This document shows, in pieces, positions 1-6,367 of a stretch of DNA of 8,786 bases (positions are counted from its first letter, which is position 1; each line of letters starts with the position of its first letter). Location: assembly GCA_023229615.1 (NCBI GenBank), contig JALNYX010000002.1, forward strand, positions 1 through 8,786, given 5' to 3'. This DNA is from Candidatus Moraniibacteriota bacterium (GTDB lineage: Bacteria; Patescibacteriota; Minisyncoccia; Moranbacterales; UBA9337). The translations under genes and the position numbers were made by a program. Under the pieces are notes generated by a model, which did not search any database, was not told where the DNA came from, and saw only the letters and a program-made list of their open reading frames with translations.

Positions 1-31
1 AATCTTTTGTTTTTATTATAGGATCTTTCAT
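1..31 (-). CDS. Possible start of a further gene, cut by the window edge
   Basis: An ATG at 31-29 on the minus strand opens a frame that stays open for ten codons (MKDPIIKTKD) to the edge of the window. It lies downstream of uppP in the same direction and about 60 bases after a good extended -10 element, which is what makes a real gene start plausible. No clear Shine-Dalgarno is visible, only an A-rich GAAGAAAAT stretch, but most genes here lack one. The wording of the peptide resembles the first strand of ABC-transporter ATPases (typically PII-x-x-K-D-L), but ten residues cannot establish that. Chance is a real alternative. Confidence 0.3.
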   Translation of the reverse strand, partial: MKDPIIKTKD

Positions 32-96
32 TTTTATTTTCTTCGTGCAAAACAAGTCCTACACTGATACTTAAAAATCAGAGCAACATCGGATGT

Positions 97-125
97 ATTA
101 TACCATAATTGTTAGAAAAAATAAA
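97..125 (-). promoter_or_regulatory. Candidate promoter with extended -10, reading off the left edge
   Basis: On the minus strand TGGTATAAT (105-97) is a perfect TATAAT with the extended TGn motif. The -35 at 17-base spacing is TTTATT (125-120), a poor match, as is common with extended -10 promoters. It overlaps the stop codon of uppP (114-112). Transcription would start near position 90 and run left. The presumed leader has a small hairpin, CTGAT/ATCAG at 81-64. It would give the possible gene at 31-1 its own transcript. The call rests only on sequence match. Confidence 0.5.
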
Positions 126-909
126 AAAACACAATCACAAAAGCCAAAATTGCACGATACCAAAAGAAAACCTGATAACTAATTCTTTCCACAAACTTAA
201 GCAATAGATTTATTGCCACTATACCGCTTATAGCCGAGAAAATAACGCCTAATAACATCGGAACGTTAAAATTTGAAATAAAATCTCCAAATTTCAAAAA
301 ACTGGCCCCAAAAACAATTGGAGCCATCATCAAAAAAGAAAATCTTGCCGCTCCAACTCTTCCCAGTCCTCTCATCAATCCGGCAGTTATCGTAATTCCA
401 CTACGAGAAGTCCCGGGAATTACTGCTAACATTTGAGAAAGACCAATTAAAATACCATCAACAAATCCAATACTGCTAAATTCTCTTTTTTTGGAAAATT
501 TCTTATCCGCATAAAAAAGAACTCCTCCCCAAAAAAATAAATTAAAAGCTACCAATAACTGATTGCGAAAAATTGTTTCCACAAAGCTTTCTAAGAAAAA
601 ACCCGCCAAAACCCCAGGGATAGTGGCGATTGCTAATATCCAAAGAGTTGAGTTAGTATAACCAATCTTCTTTGATTCATTTTTTTTTCCGCCAAAAGCC
701 AACGAGATAATCTCCATCCAATCACGCCAGAAATAAGCCACTACCGCCAGGAGCGTCCCGAAATGCAATGACACATCAAAATAAAGCCCCGCCTCCCGCC
801 AGCCGAAAATCTCAGGAATAATAATCAAATGCCCCGAAGAAGAAATTGGAAGAAATTCACTGGCGCCTTGAATTATTCCCAAAAAAATAGATTGAAATAT
901 ATCGATCAT
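112..909 (-). CDS. uppP: Undecaprenyl-diphosphatase (UppP/BacA family)
   Basis: Integral membrane enzyme that removes a phosphate from undecaprenyl diphosphate, regenerating the C55 lipid carrier for peptidoglycan and other envelope polymers; the family also gives bacitracin tolerance. The 265-residue length is normal. Both family signatures are present: SEFLPISSSGH at residues 17-27, holding the catalytic glutamate (E18) and histidine (H27), and PGTSRSG at 165-171 with the conserved Ser-Arg. Several hydrophobic stretches (about 45-60, 88-106, 117-133, 192-208, 217-237, 248-265) fit a polytopic protein. The second N-terminal glutamate of the E. coli enzyme is Gln14 here, a substitution seen in many homologues. 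The start at 909 is the only good one: it begins directly before the first membrane segment, although no strong Shine-Dalgarno precedes it. It follows recA by 58 bases and ends with TAA. It shares direction but no obvious function with recA. Confidence 0.94.
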   Translation of the reverse strand: MIDIFQSIFLGIIQGASEFLPISSSGHLIIIPEIFGWREAGLYFDVSLHFGTLLAVVAYFWRDWMEIISLAFGGKKNESKKIGYTNSTLWILAIATIPGVLAGFFLESFVETIFRNQLLVAFNLFFWGGVLFYADKKFSKKREFSSIGFVDGILIGLSQMLAVIPGTSRSGITITAGLMRGLGRVGAARFSFLMMAPIVFGASFLKFGDFISNFNVPMLLGVIFSAISGIVAINLLLKFVERISYQVFFWYRAILAFVIVFFYFF

Positions 910-967
910 ATTACTTATATATTTTAAACCTCAAACAAAAAATCAGGAACTTTCAGATTTCACGAAT

Positions 968-2002
968 TTAAATTTCTATCTTTTTTATTGCCTTATACAA
1001 TTCAAGAGATATTTCTTTGGAAATTTTTGGATTCTCATTTAAATATTGCTTTGCTTTTTCTCTTCCTAATCCCAATTTTTCTCCTCCAAATGAATATGAA
1101 TTTCCGGATTTTTTAATCACTTCGAATTTTGACGCAGTATCAAGCAGATCTCCGGATTTTGAAATTCCCTCATTATACATAATATCAAATTCAGTAGTCT
1201 TAAAAGGAGGTGCTACCTTATTCTTTACTACTTTCGCTTTTACCCTATTTCCAACAACATCTTCTCCTCTTTTTATTTGAGCACTTCTTCGCACTTCAAT
1301 ACGCACAGAAGCATAAAACTTCAAAGCCTGCCCTCCGGTTGTCGTTTCAGGATTACCAAACATCACCCCAATTTTCATCCTTATCTGATTAATGAAAATT
1401 ACGATTGTATTAGATTTGGCAACAATCGGAGTAAGCTTCCGCAATGCCTGTGACATCAAGCGGGCTTGACGTCCAACATGATGATCTCCCATCTCACCCT
1501 CAATTTCAGCACGAGGAACCAGGGCCGCCACTGAGTCCACAATAATCACATCAATAGCGTTACTGCGCACTAAGGTTTCAACGATGTCCAGCGCCTGTTC
1601 TCCTGCGTCTGGTTGCGAAATAAGCAAATCATTAATATTTACTCCAATTTTTTTTGCATATTCCGGATCCATTGCATGTTCCGCATCAATAAAAGCCGCC
1701 ACTCCGCCATCTTTTTGCGCATTAGCCACAATATTAAGCGCCAAAGTTGTTTTTCCTGATGACTCCGGTCCATAAATTTCAATTACCCGTCCTCGCGGAA
1801 CACCTCCGATTCCCAGTGCAATATCCAAAGAAACAGATCCTGTGGAAATAGCCCTTACATCAACTTTTTTAATTTCTCCTAACTTCATCAGCATTCCTTC
1901 TCCAAATTTATCCTTTATTTCATCTACGACTTCTTCAATATTCCTTTTCAATTGCCCTGCTTCATTCTTTGGCTTTCCTTCTTTTTTCATAAATTTATTC
2001 AT
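968..2002 (-). CDS. recA: Recombinase RecA
   Basis: ATP-dependent DNA strand-exchange protein for homologous recombination and repair. The 344 residues contain Walker A GPESSGKT at 78-85, Walker B VIIVD at 152-156, the L1 loop region EGEMGDHHVGRQ at 168-179, and the L2 region with NQIRMKIGVMFG at 205-216 and the ETTTGG that follows. All catalytic and DNA-contact motifs look intact. Relative to E. coli RecA the N-terminus is roughly a dozen residues longer and lysine-rich, while the C-terminus (about 320-344) lacks the strongly acidic tail that tempers DNA binding in many RecAs. The start at 2002 is chosen because no other in-frame start exists upstream; a second ATG lies at codon 5. A perfect AGGAGG sits unusually far upstream (22 bases). 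No SOS-box-like operator is visible in the 46-base gap before it. The gene follows the RodZ-like gene and precedes uppP, all in one direction. Confidence 0.98.
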   Translation of the reverse strand: MNKFMKKEGKPKNEAGQLKRNIEEVVDEIKDKFGEGMLMKLGEIKKVDVRAISTGSVSLDIALGIGGVPRGRVIEIYGPESSGKTTLALNIVANAQKDGGVAAFIDAEHAMDPEYAKKIGVNINDLLISQPDAGEQALDIVETLVRSNAIDVIIVDSVAALVPRAEIEGEMGDHHVGRQARLMSQALRKLTPIVAKSNTIVIFINQIRMKIGVMFGNPETTTGGQALKFYASVRIEVRRSAQIKRGEDVVGNRVKAKVVKNKVAPPFKTTEFDIMYNEGISKSGDLLDTASKFEVIKKSGNSYSFGGEKLGLGREKAKQYLNENPKISKEISLELYKAIKKIEI

Positions 2003-2023
2003 TAATTTATTATTAAACCACCT

Positions 2024-2030
2024 ACCTCCT
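2024..2030 (-). promoter_or_regulatory. Shine-Dalgarno of recA, distant from the start
   Basis: AGGAGGT on the minus strand is a full match to the anti-Shine-Dalgarno and the only strong one in the window. Its last G (2025) is 22 bases from the A of the recA ATG (2002), against the usual 5-9. A second, weaker AGGTGG (2023-2018) lies closer, with 15 bases between it and the ATG. No ATG, GTG or TTG that would fit the first motif is in frame with recA. It may act as a standby site, or AGGTGG may be the one used. Confidence 0.5.
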
Positions 2031-2048
2031 GTTTTGTATTACTATTTT

Positions 2049-3098
2049 TTATTGTTCTAAATTTAATTCTTTTTCCTGATTATTATTAATAATTGAATCC
2101 AGATTGAAAACCACATCTTTTATCGGACTAGCCTCTTGACTAAGAGTGCCATTATCCTGACCATTTATTCTTATTAAAGTTTCATTTCCTTTTCCAGAAC
2201 TAACGATAGCTTCAGTATTTGCTGTAATCTTGTGCCATGCTCCCGGCTGGAGAACTCCACTAAAAACAAGTTTTCCATCAGCCTCTATCGAAACCCAAAC
2301 CGACTCGTCTTTTGACCCAACTTCCAAATCAATTTTCTCAGGAACTTTCACTCCCTCTTCCATTGACTGACCAAAATTTCCATTGCTCTCATCCTGACTA
2401 AAAAGATCCGCATTCTCATAATTTGAATAAATTGATAAAGTTTTTATCGTTTCCTTATTAAATCGGTTAACTGCCCGAATCGTCACAATATTCAACCCAT
2501 TCTGCAAACTAATACTCTCCCTGAATTCTCCTTCATCATTTACTACTATTGGCTGTTCATTGATAAAAACCCTTCCGTCTTTTTCACTTTTTCCAACAAT
2601 ATATATTTGACCTCCTTCAATTGTTTCATTCTCAAGAGGACTGCTGACAACTAATCTGGGAGTGGAAATAAAATTATCCAATTCTTTATACAGATAAAAA
2701 AAGGCTCCTGCTATCAAAACAATTACTGCCACGAGAGTGATTATTTTAGGTGTAATGGCAAAAGTAGAAATCGAAAAAGGTTTTCTATCTTTTTCAATTC
2801 CACCAGATTCTCTTTCTCTCTTAATATTATTTTGAATACCTCTTTCTCTTTCATAAGATCTAATAAGCGGATTTTCACTTATACCCATAAAGTTTGCATA
2901 GCTCCGTAAAAATCCCTTCACATACACCCGAGCTGGCAGTTTATCATATTCTCCATTCTCCAGATATTGAAGATATTTAATCTGAATACGTGTACCTCGT
3001 GAAACTTCATGCAAACTCATCCTCCTTTCCGCCCTAATCTGCCCAAGTCTTTCCCCAAGAGTAAGAGACATTACTTTTTTTCTCGTAAAACCATTCAT
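2049..3098 (-). CDS. RodZ-like membrane protein with N-terminal helix-turn-helix
   Basis: 349-residue single-pass membrane protein of the RodZ type. Residues 13-80 match the RodZ helix-turn-helix domain (LGERLGQIRAERRMSLHEVS, then YLQYLENGEYDKLP, then YVKGFLRSYANFMG), which in studied species binds MreB in the cytoplasm. A basic linker (about 84-107) leads to one membrane segment at about 115-137. Outside lies a beta-rich region at 147-226 that resembles a bacterial Ig-like domain, followed by an acidic Ser/Asn/Glu-rich linker. A C-terminal region at about 258-333 (SVWVSIEADGKLVFSG, then INGQDNG) resembles the DUF4115 domain of RodZ. In rod-shaped bacteria RodZ links MreB to the wall elongation machinery; the same role here is inference, and MreB is not in this window. 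The first ATG (3098) is preferred over codon 10 because AAGG lies six bases before it. It is 49 bases after ftsK and 46 before recA. Confidence 0.85.
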   Translation of the reverse strand: MNGFTRKKVMSLTLGERLGQIRAERRMSLHEVSRGTRIQIKYLQYLENGEYDKLPARVYVKGFLRSYANFMGISENPLIRSYERERGIQNNIKRERESGGIEKDRKPFSISTFAITPKIITLVAVIVLIAGAFFYLYKELDNFISTPRLVVSSPLENETIEGGQIYIVGKSEKDGRVFINEQPIVVNDEGEFRESISLQNGLNIVTIRAVNRFNKETIKTLSIYSNYENADLFSQDESNGNFGQSMEEGVKVPEKIDLEVGSKDESVWVSIEADGKLVFSGVLQPGAWHKITANTEAIVSSGKGNETLIRINGQDNGTLSQEASPIKDVVFNLDSIINNNQEKELNLEQ

Positions 3099-3147
3099 AG
3101 TCAGCCTTTTTTATAATATCGCGAATTAATTTAAAATTAACCTTCCG

Positions 3148-4263
3148 CTATGTCTGCCATTTTTCATCACTTTCTTCATTATTATTACCATCATTATCAC
3201 TATTTTCATTCGACTCCAAAGACACTGTCTCACCAGAAGAAATTGAACTGCTTGCAATCAAAATATCTCGTGGCTTTGAACCATTAGCTGGCCCAACCAC
3301 TCCATTTTCTTCCAACATATCCACCAATCGAGCCGCTCTAGTATAACCCACTCTCAATCTTCTTTGCAGTAAAGATGAAGATGCGCGCTTCGACTCAACC
3401 ACGATTCTTTTTGCCTCATCATACAAGTCATCACTCTGATCAGATGAACCTGTCGGCGAAGCACTAAAATCAATTTCTTGATGCGAAGACATTCCATTAC
3501 TTGAAAATCCTCCATTTTCCGAACCAGAATTTTCCAAATTCAAATCTGATTCCACGTCATCATCTTCTCCGATAAAATTATCTTTTTGCCTCTTCCAAAA
3601 TTTAACCACCTTTCGAACTTCCTCCTCCTCAATTAAAACTCCTTGCACTCTTACTGGCTTTGCTGAATCAGAAGACAAAAATAACATATCGCCTCTTCCT
3701 AATAATTTTTCCGCTCCGGCCATATCCAAAATTGTTCGAGAATCAATTTGCGTTGCCACTTGCAAAGCAATACGTGTAGTAATATTTGCCTTTATTAATC
3801 CCGTCAAAACCTCCACACTCGGTCTTTGTGTTGAAACAATCAAATGAATACCGATTGCTCGCGCCATTTGCGCCAAACGAATAATCGCCCCTTCTACCTC
3901 CTTGCCATGAACCGCCATCAAGTCAGCCAACTCATCAATAATAATAACGATATATGGAAGCTTCTTCAAATCCTCCTCCACTTCATTGCCCGTATCTGGA
4001 TCAATAAATTTCCTCTTTTTTCCTCCAGCAAGTTTCAAGTGATACGAATCCAAATCTCTTGATCCAGTATCCTGCAAAAGACGATATCGCTGTTCCATTT
4101 CTCCCAACGCCCATTTCAACACATTGATAACCTTGCTATTTTCCACAATAACATCGGAAAGCAAATGAGGAATTCCATTATACAAAGAAAGTTCCACACG
4201 CTTTGGATCAACCAAAACTAATCTCAAATCATCCGGCGTATTCTGATAAAGCAACGACATCAA
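3148..4263 (-). CDS. ftsK: FtsK/SpoIIIE DNA translocase, C-terminal part (split by frameshift)
   Basis: Downstream piece of a frameshifted ftsK; residue 1 here equals residue 458 of the restored 828-residue protein. The apparent TTG start is not a real start: the frame is coding back to about 4291, where it continues the broken Walker A motif. Visible elements are VLVDPKRVEL (residues 16-25), the Walker B segment IVIIIDELADL (105-115, catalytic D110-E111), the STQRPSVEVLTG motif (144-155), and the conserved stretch through DSRTILD to LLGRGDML (174-194). An acidic Ser/Asn-rich linker (about 232-278) leads to a winged-helix gamma domain (279-336, with RRLRVGYTRAARLVD) that in other FtsK proteins reads polar KOPS-type sequences and contacts XerD. 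A low-complexity tail of about 35 residues ends at TAG. Nothing else in this half is damaged, so the break is recent or an error in the sequence. Confidence 0.93.
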   Translation of the reverse strand: MMSLLYQNTPDDLRLVLVDPKRVELSLYNGIPHLLSDVIVENSKVINVLKWALGEMEQRYRLLQDTGSRDLDSYHLKLAGGKKRKFIDPDTGNEVEEDLKKLPYIVIIIDELADLMAVHGKEVEGAIIRLAQMARAIGIHLIVSTQRPSVEVLTGLIKANITTRIALQVATQIDSRTILDMAGAEKLLGRGDMLFLSSDSAKPVRVQGVLIEEEEVRKVVKFWKRQKDNFIGEDDDVESDLNLENSGSENGGFSSNGMSSHQEIDFSASPTGSSDQSDDLYDEAKRIVVESKRASSSLLQRRLRVGYTRAARLVDMLEENGVVGPANGSKPRDILIASSSISSGETVSLESNENSDNDGNNNEESDEKWQT

Positions 4264-4271
4264 AATTGAAT

Positions 4272-5633
4272 TTATACAAACGCTTTTTCCCGTCCAGTAG
4301 CTCCGGCAACAAGCAAATGAGGCATTTTTCTCAAATCTTTAAATACAAATTTTCCGCCCACATTTTTTCCTAAAATAAGATTCATAGTTGAATTTGAATC
4401 CCTGAATAAAATATCCTCCAATGCGTCGCGCATACGCACTGATGCCACTGTCTTATTTGGCACTTCAATTCCGATTAAAGATTTTCCCGGAATAGGAGCT
4501 TCGATTCGAATAGGATGCGCCGCCAAAGCCAAGGATAAATCAGCTCCCAAGGAAGTTATCCGACTCAACTTCACTCCAACTGCCGGTCGGAAACTATATT
4601 GTGTCACGGTTGGACCAACAAGAATATCTCCCTCTTCCACTTCAATTCCAAAATAACTGAAAGTTCTTTTTATTATTTCAGCTTTCTTTTCAATATCCCC
4701 TCCCTGTGCTTTTCCAGTAGAAACTTCCAAAATTCCAAGTGGAGGAAGTTGCCAATTATTCCCAATGGCGTGCGAAGAGAATCCTTTTTTTGCTCCGCTT
4801 TTTCCAGTTCTCAAATGAGTAGCTCCCGTACCAAGCAATTTCTTTTCCCTCGCCCCCCGTCCATCTTCAATATCACCTCTCGCATCTTCTTCGGAATTTT
4901 CCACAAATTCAATTTTTTTAATATTATTCCCAATATCTTCCTTCTGTTCTTTCGCAATAATTTCATTGACACTCGAACTATTATCTTCTTTTTGTTCTTT
5001 CTTTTCTTCGAGTTTCACATTATCACTTCCTTCATCTTTATTAATATTTTCCATTGAGTCATCTTCTATTTTTTTCTCGCTCTTTGAAGAAGAAAAAATC
5101 TTTTGCCACAATTCTACTAAAGAAAAATTAAATGCAACAATCATCCCCATCAAAAAAATTGCCGACAGAATTACTATTCCAGCCGCTTCTCCAGTAAATT
5201 TAATCAGAATATATGCCACTGCCATTCCGATATATCCTCCGCCTTCTCCGGCCTTGGCAATTTTGGAAAATTTTTCTGCATCAAAAAAAATGTGAAAAAA
5301 TCCCAACACGCTCAAAAAAGCCAACGCCAACCCGACAAGCTTAGTAACATAATAACTGGTTTTTTTTCGCAAAAGCAAAACTACTCCGGCAACCGCCAAT
5401 ACAAAAGGAAAAAGCCATTTCCCCCAACCGAAAATTGAACCGCCGATTTTATTTAGATACTCTCCCAAAACTCCGGCACCATCAAAAAATCCAAATATAA
5501 AAAGAATCGCCAAGGAAAACAAAAAAATCGCTGCCACACTTCGTTTGGCATCAGAATGAATATTGAAATGCATCTTTTCATTTTCGCTTTCTATTTTTGG
5601 CTCGTTCTCCAAGTTTTTTTTATGTCTTCCCAT
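4272..5633 (-). CDS. ftsK: FtsK/SpoIIIE DNA translocase, N-terminal part (split by frameshift)
   Basis: Upstream piece of the septal DNA pump that clears chromosomes from the division site. Residues 31-175 hold four hydrophobic segments (about 33-52, 66-88, 94-116, 135-170) that anchor FtsK at the septum. A charged low-complexity linker (about 184-265) follows, shorter than in E. coli and more like SpoIIIE. The alpha domain begins near 297 (LPPLGILE) and includes VGPTVTQYSFRPAVGVKLSRI (339-359, as two adjoining motifs) and APIPGKSLIGIEVPN (379-393). The frame then reads MPHLLVAGATG up to residue 447 and breaks inside Walker A, ending in six aberrant residues (REKAFV) and TAA. As written, this piece has no working nucleotide site. 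The ATG at 5633 starts just before a short polar N-terminus; no Shine-Dalgarno precedes it. It is the first gene after the rpsI terminator and the 228-base gap. Confidence 0.93.
   Translation of the reverse strand: MGRHKKNLENEPKIESENEKMHFNIHSDAKRSVAAIFLFSLAILFIFGFFDGAGVLGEYLNKIGGSIFGWGKWLFPFVLAVAGVVLLLRKKTSYYVTKLVGLALAFLSVLGFFHIFFDAEKFSKIAKAGEGGGYIGMAVAYILIKFTGEAAGIVILSAIFLMGMIVAFNFSLVELWQKIFSSSKSEKKIEDDSMENINKDEGSDNVKLEEKKEQKEDNSSSVNEIIAKEQKEDIGNNIKKIEFVENSEEDARGDIEDGRGAREKKLLGTGATHLRTGKSGAKKGFSSHAIGNNWQLPPLGILEVSTGKAQGGDIEKKAEIIKRTFSYFGIEVEEGDILVGPTVTQYSFRPAVGVKLSRITSLGADLSLALAAHPIRIEAPIPGKSLIGIEVPNKTVASVRMRDALEDILFRDSNSTMNLILGKNVGGKFVFKDLRKMPHLLVAGATGREKAFV
4292..4293 (-). other. Frameshift point in ftsK Walker A (one base apparently missing)
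   Basis: The minus strand reads ACT GGA CGG GAA AAA GCG. Adding one base between 4293 and 4292 gives GGA NCG GGA AAA AGC GTT TGT ATA AAT TCA, and with T the protein becomes GATGSGKSVCINSILMSLLYQ split across the join, the canonical FtsK Walker A and following helix. That joins 3148-5633 into one 828-codon frame. No other single change near here restores both sides. Confidence 0.9.
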
Positions 5634-5643
5634 ATAAAACTAT

Positions 5644-5652
5644 ATTATCACA
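5644..5652 (-). promoter_or_regulatory. Candidate extended -10 promoter for ftsK
   Basis: TGTGATAAT on the minus strand (5652-5644) fits an extended -10 with one mismatch to TATAAT. No good -35 is seen. The predicted start point, near 5637, would leave only about four bases before the ATG at 5633, a near-leaderless mRNA, which fits the absence of a Shine-Dalgarno. In DNA this AT-rich such matches occur by chance, so confidence is low. Confidence 0.3.
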
Positions 5653-5733
5653 TTATTTTATTTTTGTTGAGAAGGCTCTTCTATTTTTTTATTTTTCTTT
5701 TAAATTGCAAGAGCAACGACTCATCTCAAACGT

Positions 5734-5750
5734 AATGATATCATATCATT
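5734..5750. repeat. Perfect 7-bp inverted repeat upstream of ftsK
   Basis: AATGATA-TCA-TATCATT, with a perfect 10-base palindrome (ATGATATCAT) at 5735-5744 inside it. It lies in the non-coding gap between rpsI and ftsK, about 100 bases before the ftsK start. The symmetry fits a dimeric regulator's operator or a small hairpin, but no T-tract follows, so it is not a terminator. Its function is unknown. Confidence 0.5.
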
Positions 5751-5774
5751 TATTTTCCTTTCCGCCAAACAAAC

Positions 5775-5783
5775 TTATCCACA
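5775..5783 (+). promoter_or_regulatory. DnaA-box match
   Basis: TTATCCACA is an exact match to the high-affinity DnaA box consensus (TTATNCACA). It sits in the 228-base gap 5634-5861, which has no gene and otherwise holds the rpsI terminator, the inverted repeat at 5734-5750 and the candidate ftsK promoter. I saw only one exact box, and no dnaA or dnaN nearby, so a replication origin is not supported. Transcriptional control of ftsK by DnaA or chance occurrence are the alternatives. Confidence 0.4.
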
Positions 5784-5789
5784 GCTTTT

Positions 5790-5831
5790 ATTATAAAAAT
5801 AAAAATTCCCCAATTTGCATCAGGGAATTTT
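5790..5831 (-). terminator. Intrinsic terminator of the rplQ-rplM-rpsI unit
   Basis: Reading the minus strand about 30 bases after the rpsI stop: AAAATTCCC (5831-5823), a 12-base loop, GGGAATTTT (5810-5802), then TATTTTTAT. The stem is nine perfect base pairs with a GC-rich top, followed by a T-rich tract. The + strand reading lacks a comparable T-tract on its far side, which fits termination of the leftward ribosomal-protein transcript. Confidence 0.8.
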
Positions 5832-5861
5832 GAAAATATTTCAAGTATGTTTTTGTAATTT

Positions 5862-6338
5862 CTAACGCTTCGCCCACTGTGGAGAACGTCTGGCTTTTTT
5901 GAGTCCTGGTTTTTTTCTTTCCACCTTTCTTGAATCGCGAGTCAAAAATCCTTCAGCTTTGAGAGTTTTCTTCAAATCTTCATCAAAAACAACCAAAGCT
6001 CTAGCAATTCCCAATCGAGTGGCTTCTGCTTGGCTGTTATTACCTCCGCCTCTCACCAAAACAGAAATCTTCACCTTATTTTGAAAACCGGAAGATTTTA
6101 ATGGGGCAAGGAAAATATTTTGCAAGGAAGCAAGAGTAAAATAATCCCTCATCTTCTTTTCATTTACTATCAAATCGCTATCGCCCGCCTTGTCTTTCAT
6201 ATATATTCTCACCTGAGCAACAGCCGCTTTTCTTCTTCCAACAGCATAAAAATACTTGTCTGCTTTCGCATCAACTTTTTTCTCTTTTACAACTTTTTCA
6301 GTTGCCTTTTCTTCTTGCTTCTGATCCTTGATAGCCAT
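5862..6338 (-). CDS. rpsI: 30S ribosomal protein S9
   Basis: Small-subunit protein whose C-terminal arm reaches the P-site tRNA. The S9 core starts at about residue 28 (KYFYAVGRRKAAVAQVRI) and contains the family signature GGGNNSQAEATRLGIARAL at 97-115. The basic tail ends KKARRSPQWAKR, with the conserved terminal Lys-Arg. At 158 residues it is longer than the usual 128-130 because of a Lys/Glu-rich N-terminal extension of about 27 residues, probably disordered. The extension is in frame and no ATG lies at the core start, so the start at 6338 is kept; no Shine-Dalgarno is visible. It lies 29 bases after rplM, the near-universal partner, and is the last gene before the terminator. Stop is TAG. 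Confidence 0.97.
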   Translation of the reverse strand: MAIKDQKQEEKATEKVVKEKKVDAKADKYFYAVGRRKAAVAQVRIYMKDKAGDSDLIVNEKKMRDYFTLASLQNIFLAPLKSSGFQNKVKISVLVRGGGNNSQAEATRLGIARALVVFDEDLKKTLKAEGFLTRDSRKVERKKPGLKKARRSPQWAKR

Positions 6339-6367
6339 ATTTTATATCTTAAGTCTAATATTTTATA

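Noticed and set aside
936..963. Possible weak terminator between recA and uppP (AAATC/GATTT then T-run)
   Set aside because: The stem is five A/T-rich pairs with an 11-base loop and part of the T-run lies in the stem. It is too weak to call, and uppP follows after only 58 bases.
1017..1280. Rightward open frames across the window (for example 1017-1280, 4599-5057, 6120-6515, 7760-8026)
   Set aside because: All lie opposite well-recognised minus-strand genes or cross into them. They show no family motifs and are shadows of AT-rich coding sequence.
3126..3140. AT-only palindrome between ftsK and the RodZ-like gene
   Set aside because: TTAATTT/AAATTAA with a one-base centre is low-complexity sequence expected by chance at this composition.
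4281..4292. Programmed ribosomal frameshift in ftsK
   Set aside because: Slipping back one base on the A run would produce GATGREKS, without the P-loop glycine, and no X-XXY-YYZ heptamer is in the right phase. A missing base explains the data better.
5670..5690. Hairpin AGAAG-GCT-CTTCT followed by a T-run on the + strand
   Set aside because: It would terminate rightward transcription, but no + strand gene exists to the left of it. The stem is only five pairs, and on the transcribed minus strand no T-run follows.
5597..5833. Rightward 78-codon open frame across the rpsI-ftsK gap
   Set aside because: It overlaps the ftsK start and the terminator stem, and has low-complexity Phe/Ser/Tyr content with no recognisable motif.
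5634..5861. Replication origin in the gap upstream of ftsK
   Set aside because: Only one exact DnaA box, no box cluster, and no dnaA or dnaN in the window.
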